From the NCBI RefSeq assembly GCF_017299535.1, contig NZ_CP071238.1:2418001-2482000 (forward strand): 64,000 nucleotides of DNA, in the 5' to 3' direction. Each line of letters begins with the position of its first letter. The stretch's first letter is position 1. The position numbers and the translations under genes are program-made. Below the pieces are notes generated by a model that worked only from the letters and a program-made list of their open reading frames with translations, searched no databases and was not told the origin of the DNA. Source of the DNA: Serratia marcescens subsp. marcescens ATCC 13880. Its GTDB lineage: Bacteria; Pseudomonadota; Gammaproteobacteria; Enterobacterales; Enterobacteriaceae. Below are positions 9,343 to 20,440 of the stretch, in pieces.

Positions 9343-10512
9343 TTATCGGCTGCGCCGCGACATCACCCGTTTGTCTTTCGGTCTATCCTGCCAGTCCTCA
9401 ACCTGATTATTGAAGTTGTCCGCCAGCAGGTAGGCCGGGGTTTTCGCCAGCCAGTCGGACAACGAAATATCCTGATAAATGCCGTTGTCCATCACGATCA
9501 GTACCTTCAAATCCTCATCGCCGATGTTCTCGATGTAATGGCCGAAGCCCTGCGGCACGTAACCGACGTCCGAAGGGGCGTACTCTTCCGTCTGCGCGTG
9601 GCCGTGCGAGCTGAACACCGTCATGCGGCCTTTGCCGGCAATATAGTATTGCCATTCGTTGGCGTTGGGGTGCCAGTGCAATTCCCGGATCGCGCCGGGT
9701 TTCACGATCTCGATGATGCCGGTCATGGTGGTGGAAATGGGAAATTCTTTCGACGACACCAAATGGACACTGCCGGCGTCATTTTCAAAGAACGGCTTTT
9801 GCTTCATTAATTCATAGCGGTGGGTCAGCGGGGCATTATTTAATCCGCCGTCGCTTTTCGGTAATGGCAAGGTGGGCGGAACGGCGCCGCCGACAATATA
9901 AGCTTCGCCCTGTTTGGCCTTGGAAAATACCGCCGCCGGCATGTCGACGCTTTTTTCCAATACCTCTTTCGGCATATGCGCCACCCAATCGGTGATGCTG
10001 AAGGTGCCGAATTCGGAGAAATGGCCGTTATCGAACGCCAAAATAAAATGCGCGCCGTCCGCAAGCGCCTGAATGGAATGGCCGTAGCCTTTCGGGAAAT
10101 ACCAGACGTCGCCGGGGCCGAAATCCGCCACCTCACATTTTCCCTCGGGATCGAGGATGGTGATGCGCGCATGGCCTTCCAGCATGAATGCCCATTCGGC
10201 GGCGATGGCGTGCCAATGCAGTTCGCGCACGCCGCCCGGCTCCAGCGTCATGTCGACGCCCGCCACGCCTTCGGAGATCGGGAATTGCTCGACGGTGGCT
10301 TCGCGCGCCCAGCCGCTGGGCAGGCTGCGTTTTTTGCTGTCGGTGAATTTGTATTTATAGAGATGTTGCGCATCGGCAGGCGGCTGATAGCTGCTGGGAG
10401 GCACGATATTGCGATGGTCGTCGGCAGCGGCATTTTTGGCGATGCCGCCGATCATGCCGGCGGCGGCCGCGCTGACGGCGGAGACTTTCAATATATCACG
10501 ACGCGATAGCAT
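9343..10512 (-). CDS. Tat-exported bicupin, oxalate decarboxylase family
   Basis: Manganese bicupin converting oxalate to formate and CO2, or a close relative. Both cupin domains keep their ligand sets: His99, His101, Glu106, His145 and His279, His281, Glu286, His325 ('ELHWH...E...GYGH' and 'ELHWH...E...GFGH'). The lid that decides decarboxylase versus oxidase activity is SEFGT (166-170) against SENST in Bacillus OxdC; the proton-donor Glu is kept (Glu167) but the loop is otherwise changed. The N-terminus 'MLSRRDILKVSAVSAAAAGM' is a Tat signal, so the enzyme is probably periplasmic. The start at 10512 follows GGAGAA; an upstream in-frame ATG at 10596 is rejected because it precedes the signal. 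Confidence 0.88.
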   Translation of the reverse strand: MLSRRDILKVSAVSAAAAGMIGGIAKNAAADDHRNIVPPSSYQPPADAQHLYKYKFTDSKKRSLPSGWAREATVEQFPISEGVAGVDMTLEPGGVRELHWHAIAAEWAFMLEGHARITILDPEGKCEVADFGPGDVWYFPKGYGHSIQALADGAHFILAFDNGHFSEFGTFSITDWVAHMPKEVLEKSVDMPAAVFSKAKQGEAYIVGGAVPPTLPLPKSDGGLNNAPLTHRYELMKQKPFFENDAGSVHLVSSKEFPISTTMTGIIEIVKPGAIRELHWHPNANEWQYYIAGKGRMTVFSSHGHAQTEEYAPSDVGYVPQGFGHYIENIGDEDLKVLIVMDNGIYQDISLSDWLAKTPAYLLADNFNNQVEDWQDRPKDKRVMSRRSR

Positions 10513-10860
10513 AGCATTTTCTCCAATATAAAGCCGTGTGCCTGCAGAAGCAGGCGACGGGGAAGGCGCGATCGCCATTGAAATGATTTTTGTCATCGGC
10601 GGGAATAGGCTGTGACCCTTAAATCCTAGCGGCTGGAAGGTATTGCGTAGGCGTTTATTTGTTTGCGTTTGTTACTAAGTGAGAGCGGGTTTAATTATTC
10701 ATTGTTAATCTCAATAGTCATGGATCTGAATTAATCTTTCCCTGTAATTAAATAAACAAAGTGTCAATAAAACGCATTATTTTGGGTTATTTCATTACGA
10801 TTGCGCTATGGGTGTGCGCAAAAAGCGTGCAGCGGCGACATTGCAGTGCATTTACGCTAA
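10513..10860. other. Intergenic region upstream of the bicupin and beta-glucoside genes
   Basis: AT-rich divergent intergenic DNA that must hold the bicupin promoter. I see no gene in it. A 79-codon frame beginning near 10761 runs through the CRP site, the promoter and the RAT and is not considered real. Confidence 0.5.
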
Positions 10861-10880
10861 ATCGTGACGCCTTTCACAAC
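10861..10880 (+). promoter_or_regulatory. Predicted CRP (cAMP receptor protein) site of the beta-glucoside operon
   Basis: The core GTGA-CGCCTT-TCAC (10864-10877) has the perfect CRP half-site pair. Its centre lies about 61.5 bases upstream of the start predicted from the -10 at 10920-10925, the classic class I spacing. Catabolite control of a beta-glucoside PTS operon is expected. Confidence 0.6.
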
Positions 10881-10895
10881 GCTGACGTCTGGCTA

Positions 10896-10925
10896 TTGCC
10901 GAGTATTCGCGAGTATGGTGATACT
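10896..10925 (+). promoter_or_regulatory. Predicted sigma-70 promoter of the beta-glucoside operon
   Basis: -35 TTGCCG (10896-10901), 18-base spacer, -10 GATACT (10920-10925). Each hexamer matches consensus at four of six positions, which fits a CRP-dependent promoter. The start would be near 10932, upstream of the RAT. Confidence 0.45.
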
Positions 10926-10964
10926 TTTAGCGCGGTCGAGAAGACCGCACACCATTTTTATTGC

Positions 10965-10993
10965 GGCGTGTTACTGCTAAAGCAGGCAAGACC
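10965..10993 (+). promoter_or_regulatory. RAT (ribonucleic antiterminator) for BglG/LicT-type protein
   Basis: A 29-base element with conserved blocks TGTTACTG and GCAGGCAAGACC, matching the E. coli bgl RAT pattern (GG...TGTTACTG-N5-GCAGGCAAAACC) at nearly all conserved positions. Its 3' end overlaps the first bases of the terminator stem at 10990, so the two structures exclude one another. The regulator is encoded by the third gene of the operon. Confidence 0.88.
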
Positions 10994-11053
10994 AAAATAG
11001 GAATGCACTTCTCCTTGTGACGAGGCGCATTTCCATTTTGGTCTTTTTTTTTT
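10990..11053 (+). terminator. Conditional leader terminator of the beta-glucoside operon
   Basis: A 17-base stem (10990-11006 with 11027-11043), perfect apart from one mismatch and one G-U pair, is followed by ten T residues. It overlaps the RAT by four bases and ends 20 bases before the PTS start codon. It should stop transcription unless the dephosphorylated BglG-type protein stabilises the RAT. Confidence 0.9.
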
Positions 11054-11073
11054 GCATTTTACCGGGGAAGACG

Positions 11074-14342
<3,269 letters not shown>

Positions 14343-14362
14343 GCAAGGTGACGGCCGAGACG

Positions 14363-15205
14363 ATGAAAGTCATTAAGGTGCTCAACAACAGTCTGGTGTT
14401 AACCGCGGACGACGATAACCGTGAGGTTATCGTCATGGGCAAGGGAATTGGTTTTAACAGCAAAACCGGAGACGAGATCAACCCGGCCGCCATTGAGAAA
14501 GTGTATGTGGTGCAGGAGGGGCAAAAGGGGCGGGATTACCTGCGGCTGATTGAAACTGCCCCGACGGAGCACATCGAAATTGTGCAGATGATCCTCAGTG
14601 AGGCCAACCGCCAACTGAACGGCAACATTAATGAACAGATTTTCTTTACGCTGGCGGATCACGTCAGTTTTGCTATCGAACGTCATCACAAGGGTATCAC
14701 CATCCAAAACCGCCTGCTGTTCGAGGTGAAGCGTTTCTACCCGCGAGAGTTTGCGGTGGGGCTGCAAGCCTTGGCCTACATTAACCAGCGGCTGAATATC
14801 CAACTGCCTGAAGAGGAAGCGGGCAATATCGCCTTTCACCTGGTCAACGGCCAGACCGAAGTGCAAAACATGGAGCACACGTTGCTGGCGGTGAAGATGC
14901 TGAAAGATATTTTCAATATCATCAAGTATCACTTTCGCCTCAATATCGATACCGATTCGCTGAACTACGCGCGCTTTTTAGTGCATATGCAGTTCTTTAT
15001 CCAGCGCATGCTCGACGGCAAACAGATGACCTCGAAGGCCGACTTTCTGTTTGCCCAGATGATGGCCGAGTACCCGCATGCCTATCGCGGCGCGCTCTTG
15101 ATCCGCGATTACGTGAAGAATCTGCTGCAAATGGAGATGTCGAACGATGAGCTGCTGTATTTGATGATCCACCTGACGCGCATCACCGATCAGCCCGAGG
15201 CCTGA
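14363..15205 (+). CDS. bglG: BglG/LicT-family transcription antiterminator
   Basis: RNA-binding antiterminator that holds the RAT hairpin in the operon leader when PTS substrate is present. The co-antiterminator RNA-binding domain occupies residues 1-55 ('MKVIKVLNNSLVLTADDD', 'VVMGKGIGF'-like block), followed by two PTS regulation domains with conserved histidines such as 'LADHVSFAIERH' and 'IAFHLVNG'. 280 residues. The ATG at 14363 is preferred over an in-frame GTG 15 bases earlier, because the conserved domain begins there and AAGG lies upstream. Its 3' end overlaps the convergent LysR gene by 16 bases. Here the regulator is last in the operon rather than first as in E. coli bgl. Confidence 0.92.
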   Translation: MKVIKVLNNSLVLTADDDNREVIVMGKGIGFNSKTGDEINPAAIEKVYVVQEGQKGRDYLRLIETAPTEHIEIVQMILSEANRQLNGNINEQIFFTLADHVSFAIERHHKGITIQNRLLFEVKRFYPREFAVGLQALAYINQRLNIQLPEEEAGNIAFHLVNGQTEVQNMEHTLLAVKMLKDIFNIIKYHFRLNIDTDSLNYARFLVHMQFFIQRMLDGKQMTSKADFLFAQMMAEYPHAYRGALLIRDYVKNLLQMEMSNDELLYLMIHLTRITDQPEA

Positions 15206-16098
15206 ACCGCCTCGGCGACCAGTTCGCGAAAGCGCTCGACGATCGGCGAGGCCGGGCTATGGCGCAGCGCCAGGTAAAGCGGGGCGCTGAGCTGCGCTTC
15301 TCCGGCGATCGTGCGGTAGACAATGCCGTCGCCGCCCAGCCGCCGCATCGAGCCGGGCACGATTGACAACCCCAGCCCGGCGCCGACCAGGCTGAGGGTG
15401 GCCGGCAGGCGCGGCGCTTCCTGCACGATGCGTGGGCTGAAGCCGGCGCGGTGGCAGGCGGCCAGGATGGCGTCGTACAACCCCTGACCGGCGGGGCGGC
15501 GATAGAGAATAAACGCCTCGTGGGCCAGTTCGGCCAGCGGCAGCGGTTGCTGCGTTTCTTGCGCCAGCCGGTGGCCCAGCGGCAGGGCGACGATCATCGG
15601 CTCGCTGAGCACCGGCTCGACGCTCAGGCCGGGAATGCCGTTGGCCGGCGAGCGCACGAAGGCGGCGTCGAGGCGCTGTTCCAGCAACGCCTCCATCAGT
15701 TCGCCGCTGCCGGCTTCTTCCAACTGGGTGGTGATACCCGGCAGGATGTCGCGGTAGCGGCGCAGCAGGTTGGGCACGAACGGATGCAGCGCGGCGGAAC
15801 TGGTGAAACCGATGGCGATGTGGCCCTGCTCGCCGCGGGCGGCGCGCTGTACCGCTTCGCGCAGGCGTTCGGCGCGCGCCAGCAGGGCGCGGGCCTCTTC
15901 AAACAGCACGCCCCCCGCTTCGGTGACGCGCACGCCGCGCGGCAGGCGCTGCAACAAGATTACGCCCAGTTCGTCTTCCAGCCCCTGCAGCAGGCGGGTC
16001 AGCGGCGGCTGTTGGATAAACAGCCGCTCGGCGGCGCGGGTGATGTTGCCTTCTTCCACCACGGTGACGAATGCCCGCAGGCGACGCAGTTCGATCAT
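15190..16098 (-). CDS. LysR-family transcriptional regulator (BenM/CatM-like)
   Basis: DNA-binding regulator with an N-terminal winged helix-turn-helix ('RAAERLFIQQPPLTRLLQGLEDELG', residues 18-45) and a two-lobed effector domain. The region around 'GHIAIGFTSSAALHPFVPNLLRRYRD' resembles the BenM/CatM/TfdR subgroup. The second of two ATGs is chosen because GAGGT lies six bases before it but abuts the first. It is divergent from the split chromate transporter about 110 bases away, so regulation of that pair is plausible. 302 residues; the effector is unknown. Confidence 0.88.
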   Translation of the reverse strand: MIELRRLRAFVTVVEEGNITRAAERLFIQQPPLTRLLQGLEDELGVILLQRLPRGVRVTEAGGVLFEEARALLARAERLREAVQRAARGEQGHIAIGFTSSAALHPFVPNLLRRYRDILPGITTQLEEAGSGELMEALLEQRLDAAFVRSPANGIPGLSVEPVLSEPMIVALPLGHRLAQETQQPLPLAELAHEAFILYRRPAGQGLYDAILAACHRAGFSPRIVQEAPRLPATLSLVGAGLGLSIVPGSMRRLGGDGIVYRTIAGEAQLSAPLYLALRHSPASPIVERFRELVAEAVQASG

Positions 16099-16207
16099 AG
16101 CCATACCTCAAAGGTATCTTTGGTTTTTCCGGAATGCATTAGACATCATGGCACGGCGGCGCGCATGATACCAGACATCAAAACAAGCGATGTGGAACGG
16201 CAATGTC

Positions 16208-16774
16208 ATGTCAGATATCAATACGTTAAAACCGCACCCGGCGGCAGCGCCGGGTAATGCAGAGCTGTTTTTGGGCTTTCTGTGGCTGGGGCTTATCGGC
16301 TTCGGCGGTGTGCTGCCGATGGCGCGCAGTATGCTGGTGGAGCGCCGGCGCTGGCTGAGCAGCGAACAGTTTACCGAGCTGCTCGGTCTGTGCCAGTTTC
16401 TGCCCGGCGGCAATGTGATCAACCTGTCGGTGGCGGTGGGCATGGAGTTTCGCGGGCTGCGCGGCGCGCTGTGCGCCTTGCTGGGCCTCATCAGCGCGCC
16501 GACGGCGATCGTGGTGGGGCTGGGCGTGGTGTACGCCCGTTTCCAAAACGATCCGCATGTGCAGCATGTGTTCGCCGGGCTGGCCGCCGCCGCCGCCGGG
16601 CTGCTGCTGTCGACCGGGATCAAGATGCTGCTGCCGCTGCGCGGTAAATGGCCGGCGCTGGCGATCGTCGCGCTGGCGCTGATCGCCATTGCCTGGCTGC
16701 GCCTGCCGCTGTTGCCGACCATGCTGGTGCTGGCGCCGCTGAGCATTCTTCTGATGTGGCGGTGGCCGTCATGA
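16208..16774 (+). CDS. Chromate transporter, N-terminal half (short-chain CHR)
   Basis: Inner-membrane protein of the CHR (ChrA) family, which exports chromate. The gene encodes one CHR domain of 188 residues: 'FLGFLWLGLIGFGGVLPMARSML', 'LGLCQFLPGGNVINLSVAVG' and several membrane spans. The homologous second half is encoded next door, so the transporter is a pair of short proteins rather than one fusion. The ATG at 16208 is chosen over one 18 bases upstream by fit to the domain and spacing to GGAAC. Stop and next start overlap as ATGA. Confidence 0.9.
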   Translation: MSDINTLKPHPAAAPGNAELFLGFLWLGLIGFGGVLPMARSMLVERRRWLSSEQFTELLGLCQFLPGGNVINLSVAVGMEFRGLRGALCALLGLISAPTAIVVGLGVVYARFQNDPHVQHVFAGLAAAAAGLLLSTGIKMLLPLRGKWPALAIVALALIAIAWLRLPLLPTMLVLAPLSILLMWRWPS

Positions 16775-17292
16775 GCGGGGTGTTGATGGCGTTGGCGCTG
16801 ATCTTCACCGAGCTTTCTTTATTGGCGTTCGGCGGCGGCATGACCATTCTGCCGGAAATGCAGCGGCAGGTGGTGGAGGTGCATCAGTGGATGAGCGCCC
16901 AGGAGTTCAGCGCGCTGTTCGCCATGGCGCAGGCCGCGCCGGGGCCGAACATGATGATCGTGCCGCTGGTCGGCTGGCACGTCGCCGGCTGGGCGGGGCT
17001 GCTGGTGTCTTCGATCGCCAAGTTCGGGCCGTCTTCCATCGTTACGCTATTGGTGATGGGCGCCTGGCGGCGCTTTAAGGATCGCCCGTGGCGCCGCATC
17101 GTGCAGGCCGGACTGGTGCCGCTGACCGTGGGGTTGGTAGCGGCCAGCGGTATCTTGATCGCCGAGGCTTCCGCGCCCAGCTGGCGGCTGGCGGCAATCG
17201 TGGCGCTGGCGACGGGGTTGAGCATGAGCAAGCGCCTCCATCCGCTGTGGGTGCTGGCGGGCGGCGCGCTGCTCGGGTTGCTGTTCGCCTGA
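16771..17292 (+). CDS. Chromate transporter, C-terminal half (short-chain CHR)
   Basis: Second CHR domain protein, 173 residues, with the family pattern 'FTELSLLAFGGGMTILPEMQRQVV' and 'FAMAQAAPGPNMMIVPLVGW' and about five membrane segments. It starts inside the stop of the first CHR gene (ATGA overlap), so the two are made together and probably form a heterodimer. The open frame extends 123 bases further upstream, but that part lies within the first gene and has no domain match. It ends four bases before the convergent inh stop. Confidence 0.9.
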   Translation: MSGVLMALALIFTELSLLAFGGGMTILPEMQRQVVEVHQWMSAQEFSALFAMAQAAPGPNMMIVPLVGWHVAGWAGLLVSSIAKFGPSSIVTLLVMGAWRRFKDRPWRRIVQAGLVPLTVGLVAASGILIAEASAPSWRLAAIVALATGLSMSKRLHPLWVLAGGALLGLLFA

Positions 17293-17296
17293 AGGG

Positions 17297-17707
17297 TTAG
17301 CGCGGGATCAGTACAAAGCGCGAAGGGCCGTTGCGGTCGATCAGCTCATAGCGCTTCGGCGCGGTCAGGGCCAGAAACGCCACCATGCTCCCTTCGGCGT
17401 CGGTCAGCGTCATGCCGTCCGGCGTCGGCCGCCAGGCGACCGGCAGCGCGTGCAGCGCCAGCGGCTGCAGGCATTGGGCGGAGGCGCTGAAACGGAAAGC
17501 GTTGGTGTTGGCGACCGCTTCGTCGCTCAGCTGCACCTCGCAGACGGTTTTACCGTCGCCGATGGCGGCGAGCTGCCAGTCGCCCTTCAGCGCGGCGGGT
17601 TCCAGCAACGGCAGTGAACTGCCCAGGGCACTGCTGCACAATATGCTCATAACGACTCCTGTCAGGCTGGCGCGGCGCAAGGCGCGCATAAGGAAATGGG
17701 TTGGCAT
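17297..17707 (-). CDS. inh: Periplasmic inhibitor of serralysin-type metalloprotease (Inh/AprI family)
   Basis: Small lipocalin-like inhibitor that protects the periplasm by inserting its N-terminal strand into the active-site cleft of serralysins. A signal peptide (about residues 1-27, 'RRASLTGVVMSILCSSALG') precedes a mature N-terminus beginning 'SSLPLLEP', matching the Ser-Ser-Leu trunk of known inhibitors. Two cysteines ('KTVCEV', 'ASAQCLQP') are placed for the family disulfide. The start follows AAAGGAGTG. 136 residues. It is divergent from a serralysin-like gene, its likely target, rather than downstream of a protease with its type I exporter. Confidence 0.9.
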   Translation of the reverse strand: MPTHFLMRALRRASLTGVVMSILCSSALGSSLPLLEPAALKGDWQLAAIGDGKTVCEVQLSDEAVANTNAFRFSASAQCLQPLALHALPVAWRPTPDGMTLTDAEGSMVAFLALTAPKRYELIDRNGPSRFVLIPR

Positions 17708-18061
17708 CGGGTCACTCCTTTCGGCTGTCCGTTCACACTTTAGCACGTACCCATCTTGATGATGAGGGAAGGATTAGGTTTTTTAATCCTCGATTATTCT
17801 GATCTAATCGGCGATAAAGTGAGCAAAAAGACGAATAATTAACCCGTTAATGCGCTCATTTTTCTCATTAATATAGTGAGAATACAAATTGTTACGCGTA
17901 TCTCCATCTCTATGCCCGGCGCGGTGAAGCCAGGCCGGGTGGGGTCGCGCCAGCGGGGTGAGTCACTATACTGGTCATTCCTAAGCCTTGGCTTAGATTA
18001 GAACGACTGATGAATAGTCTTACAAAGCGAGTGGGTTCCTATTGTGTAAAAGGAGAATACA
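17708..18061. other. Divergent control region between inh and the serralysin-like gene
   Basis: 354 AT-rich bases holding two inverted repeats: GGATTA/TAATCC at 17771-17789 and the exact CTAAGCC-TT-GGCTTAG at 17981-17996. A CCCGGC/GCCGGG hairpin lies near 17913-17941. A possible -10 (TATACT, 17967-17972) precedes the second repeat. The protease start has AAAAGGAGAA upstream. I see no gene here. Confidence 0.5.
17967..17996 (+). promoter_or_regulatory. Possible -10 element and adjoining palindromic operator of the protease gene
   Basis: TATACT at 17967-17972 is followed nine bases later by the 16-base palindrome CTAAGCCTTGGCTTAG. A repressor bound there would cover the transcription start. 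The -35 is poor, so the promoter call is weak; the palindrome is certain. Confidence 0.4.
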
Positions 18062-19678
18062 ATGCGCAGTCGCCACAACGACATTTTGCAAGATGACGAT
18101 GAGTTCACCAGCCTGAGCGCCACATCCCCCAACGATCATAACTATCAGTTTTACTATCACCAGCCCGGCAGCATTTATGACGGATTGGGTTACGGCGCGC
18201 TGTTCACGCTGGACAACGCTAACCTGTACAGCAATCAGCGCGGCGGGGCAGCCATCGACAACCTGGGTAAAATCCGCGATAACTTCAGCTTCGATCGCGC
18301 CGCCGATCAGCTGACGCGGCCGGGCCTGACGCACAACGGCGATCAGGTGTATCATCAGTCGGTGACGCTGACCTACTCCTTCCTGACGCAGAGCGCGCTG
18401 AACCGCATCGGCCAGACCGGCGACGGCGACAAGGGGCTGCAGCCACTGACCCAGGCGGCGCAGGCTCAGGCGCTGAAATCGATGCAGGCGTGGGCCGACG
18501 TGGCGAACGTGACCTTTACCGAAGCGGCGTCTACCGATATCAACCACCGCGCGGACATCACCTTCGCGTACTTCACCCAGCGCGCCGACGGCAGCACCGC
18601 CGCCGGCAGCGGCCCGAATGCCATCAACGCGTACGCCTATTACCCGCCGAGCTCCAAACCGGGCAGCGATAACGCCTTTGCGGGCACGGTGTGGTTCAAC
18701 AAAAACTTCGCCACCCATCAGGCGCCGGTTAGCGGTGACTTCAGCAGCCAGACCTTCACCCACGAGCTGGGGCATGCCCTGGGGCTGGCGCACCCGGGAT
18801 CTTATGACGCGTCGCTGGGCAACCCGAGCTACCAGAACGATGCCGCCTATTATCAGGATTCGTTGCAATACTCGATCATGAGCTATTTCAACGCCGGTTA
18901 CACCGGCGCCGACACCAAAGGGGTGTACGGCTATGGCCCGATGGTGGATGACATTGCCGCGATCCAGAAGCTGTACGGCGCCAACATGAACACCCGCACC
19001 GGCGACACGGTGTACGGCTTCAACTCCAACACCGGGCGCGATTTCCTGACCGCCACGGCGGACAACGGCAAACCGGTCAACTTCGCGGTGTGGGACGCCG
19101 GCGGCAACGACACGCTGGACTTCTCCGGCTACAGCCAGCAGCAGATGATCAACCTGAACGACGGCGCGTTCTCCAGCGTCGGCGGCGGCACGCAGAACGT
19201 CGCCATCGCGCGCGGGGCGATCATCGAGAACGCCATCGGCGGCAGCGGGCGCGATGTGATCATCGGCAACGATCAGGACAACCTGCTGGCGGGCAACGCC
19301 GGCTCCGATATCCTGTACGGCGGCCTGGGGGCGGATCATCTGTGGGGCGGCAAAGACGCCAATAACTTCACCGACTATTTCGTCTATCTCAACGCCAAAG
19401 AGTCCACGGTGGCGGCGTTCGACGTGATTGAAGACTTCGAGCACGGCATCGACAAGATCGATCTCTCCGGCCTGCGCTTCAACAACAGCCTGAGCGAGCT
19501 GCGCTTTATCGACAGCGGCAGCGCCTTCAGCGGCCAGAAAGGCGAAATCCAGCTCAACTTCGACGCTTTCAACGGCACCACCGATCTGCTGATGAACACC
19601 CAGAGCAACAGCTATGCCGCCGACTTCAAGATCCACGTGGTCGGGCAGGTCGAGCAGAGCGATATCTTGTTTGCCTGA
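18062..19678 (+). CDS. Serralysin-like secreted RTX metalloprotease (paralogue of PrtA)
   Basis: Secreted zinc protease of the M10B family. The catalytic domain has His234-Glu-Leu-Gly-His238 and His244 ('HELGHALGLAHPGSYD') and the Met-turn Met273-Ser-Tyr275. It is followed by glycine-rich calcium-binding RTX repeats ('IGGSGRDVIIGN', 'GGLGADHLWGGKD') and a C-terminal beta domain ending in an uncleaved type I secretion signal (acidic residue plus hydrophobic tail, DILFA). There is no Sec signal. The N-terminus and the catalytic-domain loops differ from the main S. marcescens serralysin as I recall it, so this is one of the extra serralysin-like proteases (538 residues). No exporter genes adjoin it; export would rely on a LipBCD-type system elsewhere. 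inh is divergent upstream. Confidence 0.92.
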   Translation: MRSRHNDILQDDDEFTSLSATSPNDHNYQFYYHQPGSIYDGLGYGALFTLDNANLYSNQRGGAAIDNLGKIRDNFSFDRAADQLTRPGLTHNGDQVYHQSVTLTYSFLTQSALNRIGQTGDGDKGLQPLTQAAQAQALKSMQAWADVANVTFTEAASTDINHRADITFAYFTQRADGSTAAGSGPNAINAYAYYPPSSKPGSDNAFAGTVWFNKNFATHQAPVSGDFSSQTFTHELGHALGLAHPGSYDASLGNPSYQNDAAYYQDSLQYSIMSYFNAGYTGADTKGVYGYGPMVDDIAAIQKLYGANMNTRTGDTVYGFNSNTGRDFLTATADNGKPVNFAVWDAGGNDTLDFSGYSQQQMINLNDGAFSSVGGGTQNVAIARGAIIENAIGGSGRDVIIGNDQDNLLAGNAGSDILYGGLGADHLWGGKDANNFTDYFVYLNAKESTVAAFDVIEDFEHGIDKIDLSGLRFNNSLSELRFIDSGSAFSGQKGEIQLNFDAFNGTTDLLMNTQSNSYAADFKIHVVGQVEQSDILFA

Positions 19679-19697
19679 GGTGATGAAGGGAAAAGAG

Positions 19698-19722
19698 AAA
19701 AGGGCCGAACGGCCCTTTTTTT
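19698..19722 (+). terminator. Intrinsic terminator of the protease gene
   Basis: Stem AAAAGGGCC / GGCCCTTTT with a GAAC loop and a run of T residues, 20 bases after the protease stop. The A-rich 5' flank gives a T tract on the other strand too, so it can also end the convergent reductase-like gene. Confidence 0.9.
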
Positions 19723-20371
19723 ACGGCTGGGCCGCCGCCGCGCCTTCCGTCACGAAGGAACCGGTCGTTACCTCGCCGGAACGGCGGTAATGAGCCACAA
19801 TGACGCCGCCGGGCGAGACCACCGAGTGGGACAGCGTGAAGGCCGCCGGCGCCGCGTTGTCATCGAACAGCCGCTTGCCGCCGCCGAGCAACACCGGGTA
19901 GGTGAGCAAGCGCAGTTCGTCCACCAGATCGTTGGCCAGCAGCTGTTGCATCAGCGTGCTGCTGCCCTGCACCAGCAGCACCGGCCCCTGGGCGCGCTTC
20001 AGCTCGCGCAGCCGGGCGAGGATGTCTCGCCCCAGCCACTGGCTGTTCTCCCACGCCAGCGTCTCGCCGTGGTGGGTGGCGACGTACTTGGTGGCCTGAT
20101 TGAACACGCGGGCGATGTCGGCGGAAAACGGGTCGGCCTCGTCGGTGATATGCGGCCAGTAGCCGGCGAAGATATCGTAGGTGCGCCGCCCGAGCAGCAG
20201 ATCGAAAGGCGCGGAGAAAAGATCGCTCATCGTTTCCGCGACGGCGTCATCCCAATAGGGCGCGGTCCAGCCGCCGAAACGAAAGCCGCCGCTGCGGTCT
20301 TCGTCCTGCCCGCCGGGCGCCTGCATCACGCCGTCGAGGCTGACGAACGCGCTGGCAATAATCTGTCGCAT
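19721..20371 (-). CDS. Dihydrofolate-reductase-fold protein (RibD C-terminal domain family)
   Basis: Cytoplasmic protein of the RibD C-terminal/dihydrofolate-reductase-like family (YyaP/YwjB type), probably an NADPH-dependent reductase of unknown substrate. Typical blocks are the N-terminal 'IIASAFVSLDGVMQAPGG', 'LLLGRRTYDIF', 'VLLVQGSSTLMQQLLANDLVDELRLL' and 'PVLLGGGKRLF'. 216 residues; the start follows GCAGGAGACAG. Its 3' end lies in the terminator shared with the protease gene. A second member of the family is encoded at 57143-57679. Confidence 0.82.
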   Translation of the reverse strand: MRQIIASAFVSLDGVMQAPGGQDEDRSGGFRFGGWTAPYWDDAVAETMSDLFSAPFDLLLGRRTYDIFAGYWPHITDEADPFSADIARVFNQATKYVATHHGETLAWENSQWLGRDILARLRELKRAQGPVLLVQGSSTLMQQLLANDLVDELRLLTYPVLLGGGKRLFDDNAAPAAFTLSHSVVSPGGVIVAHYRRSGEVTTGSFVTEGAAAAQP

Positions 20372-20440
20372 GGCTGTCTCCTGCAGTTGAGTGCCAGCTG
20401 AAAGTTTAGCCGCCGTGCGGCGGCCGCACCAACCGGCCGC

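Noticed and set aside
10761..11000. 79-codon ORF upstream of the beta-glucoside PTS gene
   Set aside because: It runs through the predicted CRP site, promoter, RAT and terminator stem, has no Shine-Dalgarno and no recognisable family.
18020..19636. 538-codon minus-strand frame opposite the protease gene
   Set aside because: Pure shadow of the RTX protease; the plus strand has zinc site, Met-turn, RTX repeats and Shine-Dalgarno.
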